Source: an uncultured Bacilli bacterium (GTDB taxonomy: Bacteria; Bacillota_I; Bacilli_A; RF39; UBA660). From it: a DNA stretch of 6,715 bases. The DNA is taken from the NCBI GenBank assembly GCA_944350405.1, contig CALVPC010000058.1:1-6715 (forward strand), read 5' to 3'. The translations under genes and the position numbers were made by a program. Of the stretch, positions 5,057 to 6,715 are shown piece after piece. The stretch's first letter is position 1, and each line of letters begins with the position of its first letter. Below the pieces are notes generated by a model. The model was not told where the DNA came from and made no database searches. It saw only the letters and a list, made by a program, of their open reading frames with translations.

Positions 5057-6715
5057 CGTCTACTTTTAATATTGATAAGAAGGCATCACTTGGTAATTCT
5101 ACTGTTCCAATTGTTTTCATTTTCTTTTTACCTTCTTTTTGTTTTTCTAATAGTTTTCTTTTACGAGATACATCTCCACCATAACATTTTGCTAGGACAT
5201 CTTTTCTCATTGCTTTTACTGTTTCTCTTGCTATTACTTTATTTCCTATTGCAGCTTGTATTGGTACTTCAAACATTTGTCTAGGTATTATTTTTTTTAA
5301 GTTTTCAGTTATAGCTTTTCCTCTTTGATAAGCAAAATCTTTGTGAACTATTATACTTAAGGCATCTACTACTTCACCATTTAATAAAATGTCCATTTTT
5401 ACTAGATTACTTGGTTTATTCCCAATTACTTCATAATCAAATGAAGCATAACCTTTAGTAGCACTTTTAAGTTTATTAAAAAAGTCATATACAATTTCTG
5501 ATAATGGTAATTCATAGGTAATGTTTACTCTTGTTTTATCTATATATTCAATACCAATATATGTTCCTCTTTTGCTTTGACATAATTCCATAATAGACCC
5601 TATATAATTTGCTGGTGCAAATATAGAAGCTTTTATAAATGGTTCTGTTATTTCTTTTATATTTACTTTTTCTGGCATTTTTGATGGAGAATCTATTTCT
5701 ATTTTTTCTCCATTTGTTTTTATTACTTCATAAATAACCGATGGAGAGGTTGCTATTAAATCTATTTTAAATTCTCGTTCAATTCTTTCTTTAGTAATAT
5801 CCATATGTAATAATCCTAAAAAACCACATCTAAATCCAAATCCTAAAGCTTTTGATACTTCCGGAGTATATTCTAATGATGCATCGTTTAATTTTAATTT
5901 TTCTAGTGCTTCTTTTAGATCTTCATATTTTTTAGAATCTATTGGGTAGATTCCACAATAAACGAAGGGTTTTATTTCTTTATAACCTTCTAGGGCTTCT
6001 TTACATGGATTATTATAACTGGTAATAGTGTCTCCGACTCTTACATCTCTAATTGATTTTATAGAAGCTGTTATAAATCCTACTTCTCCGGTAGTTAATT
6101 CTTTTTTGGCTATTTCTTTTGGAGTATTAATTCCTAATGAAATTACTTCGTATGTTGCCCCTGTTTTCATCATTTTTATTTTATCTCCAATTTTTAGACT
6201 ACCACTTACAATTCTAACTGATAAGACTACTCCTTTATATGGATCAAAAAATGAATCAAATATTAAGGCTCTTAAGGTATTATCTTCGTATTTGTTTTTA
6301 GGACAAGGTATTTTTTCTACTACTTTGTCTAGTAATTCTTTTATTCCTATTCCTTCCTTAGCAGAACAACAAATTATGTCTTCTTCATTAAACCCTAAAG
6401 TATCTACTATTTCTTTAATAACTCTTTCTGGTTCGGCATTAGGAAGATCTATTTTATTAATGATAGGTATTATTTCTAAATCATTGTCTAATGCTAAATA
6501 TAAATTAGCTAGTGTTTGTGCTTCTATTCCTTGGGTTGCATCTACTACTAGGATTGCTCCTTCACATGCTGCTAGTGATCTTGATACTTCATAGGTAAAA
6601 TCGACGTGGCCTGGAGTATCTATTAAATTAAATAAATATTCTTCTCCTTTGTAATCGTATTTTAATGATACGGCATTAAGTTTTATTGTAATACCTCTTT
6701 CTCTTTCAAGATCCA
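5049..6715 (-). CDS. lepA: Elongation factor 4 (LepA), N terminus cut by the window edge
   Basis: A ribosome-associated translational GTPase (back-translocase EF-4). About 554 residues are visible; only roughly the first 45, with the P-loop, lie beyond the right edge. Numbered from the first visible full codon: DLERERGITIK with the G2 Thr (1-11), G3 DTPGH (32-36), G4 NKID (86-89) and G5 SAK (117-119). Domain 2 follows with the FDSFFDPYKGVV segment (152-163). The LepA-specific parts are all present: ALGFGFRCGFLGLLHM, then GYASFDYEV, and the C-terminal tail with RQMFEVPIQAAIG, VLAKCYGGDVSRKRKLLEKQ and KEGKKKMKTIGTVELPSDAF. These exclude EF-G, TetM and BipA. It is an upstream gene, perhaps the first, of an operon with hemW and the hypothetical gene; its start and promoter are outside the window. 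No frameshift or missing motif is seen. Confidence 0.97.
   Translation of the reverse strand, partial: DLERERGITIKLNAVSLKYDYKGEEYLFNLIDTPGHVDFTYEVSRSLAACEGAILVVDATQGIEAQTLANLYLALDNDLEIIPIINKIDLPNAEPERVIKEIVDTLGFNEEDIICCSAKEGIGIKELLDKVVEKIPCPKNKYEDNTLRALIFDSFFDPYKGVVLSVRIVSGSLKIGDKIKMMKTGATYEVISLGINTPKEIAKKELTTGEVGFITASIKSIRDVRVGDTITSYNNPCKEALEGYKEIKPFVYCGIYPIDSKKYEDLKEALEKLKLNDASLEYTPEVSKALGFGFRCGFLGLLHMDITKERIEREFKIDLIATSPSVIYEVIKTNGEKIEIDSPSKMPEKVNIKEITEPFIKASIFAPANYIGSIMELCQSKRGTYIGIEYIDKTRVNITYELPLSEIVYDFFNKLKSATKGYASFDYEVIGNKPSNLVKMDILLNGEVVDALSIIVHKDFAYQRGKAITENLKKIIPRQMFEVPIQAAIGNKVIARETVKAMRKDVLAKCYGGDVSRKRKLLEKQKEGKKKMKTIGTVELPSDAFLSILKVDDD

Noticed and set aside
5072..5284. Plus-strand open frame of 70 codons, very Leu/Phe rich
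   Set aside because: Antisense to the conserved Lys-rich tail of LepA; the hydrophobic look comes from reading Lys codons on the other strand.
6028..6594. Plus-strand open frame of 188 codons
   Set aside because: It lies wholly antisense to lepA, whose translation is continuous and matches EF-4 throughout. It has no family resemblance and reflects codon bias of the true gene.
1..6715. Mycoplasma-type code (TGA as Trp), suggested by AT-richness and no TGA stops
   Set aside because: The only Trp codon seen is TGG, and no in-frame TGA is needed to make any protein full length. Nine stops without TGA is not informative in AT-rich DNA.
1..6715. CRISPR array, tRNA or rRNA gene, insertion sequence
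   Set aside because: No regularly spaced repeats, cloverleaf-like or rRNA-like segments, transposase or terminal inverted repeats were seen; nearly all bases are coding.

Overview
The window is strongly AT-rich, uses the standard genetic code (its one visible Trp codon is TGG, in hemW) and is very compact: genes abut or overlap and no gap exceeds about 110 bases. Clear Shine-Dalgarno sites, the lepA-hemW gene pair and a YrzE/TIGR04086-type small membrane protein point to a low-GC Bacillota. An uncultured gut Bacilli or Mollicutes-related lineage is a guess; species cannot be told from this window.

Right part (6715 down to 3506, minus strand): a housekeeping operon. It holds lepA (elongation factor 4; its first ~45 codons lie beyond the right edge), then hemW (radical-SAM heme chaperone, starting inside the lepA stop by 8 nt), then an unrecognised 146-residue protein. 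The hypothetical gene is in the same reading frame as hemW, separated from it only by a TAG stop and one codon. A 9-bp hairpin at 3478-3500 ends this operon and also ends the convergent plus-strand gene.

Middle (3122-3490, plus strand): a four-helix membrane protein of TIGR04086/YrzE type. It is convergent with the lepA operon and divergent from the pilus operon.

Left part (3015 down to the left edge, minus strand): a Tad/Flp (type IVb) pilus operon behind a good sigma-A-type promoter (TTGACT-17-TAAAAT). Transcription order is Flp major pilin, TadE-like pseudopilin, a second TadE/TadF-like pseudopilin, TadZ/CpaE-type ParA ATPase, then TadA/CpaF secretion ATPase. A ribosome binding site at the very left edge predicts another gene just outside, probably tadB. 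The expected scheme is that the pilin and pseudopilins are cut after a KG leader by a prepilin peptidase not in the window. TadA would power polymerisation with TadB/TadC platform proteins, and TadZ would position the machine. No secretin or prepilin peptidase gene is visible here.

The system type is known. The more unusual points are the in-frame TAG between hemW and its neighbour, a two-cysteine tail on the Flp pilin that overlaps the next gene, a pseudopilin lacking the usual Glu5, and a near-identical 25-base element in two pilin-like genes.
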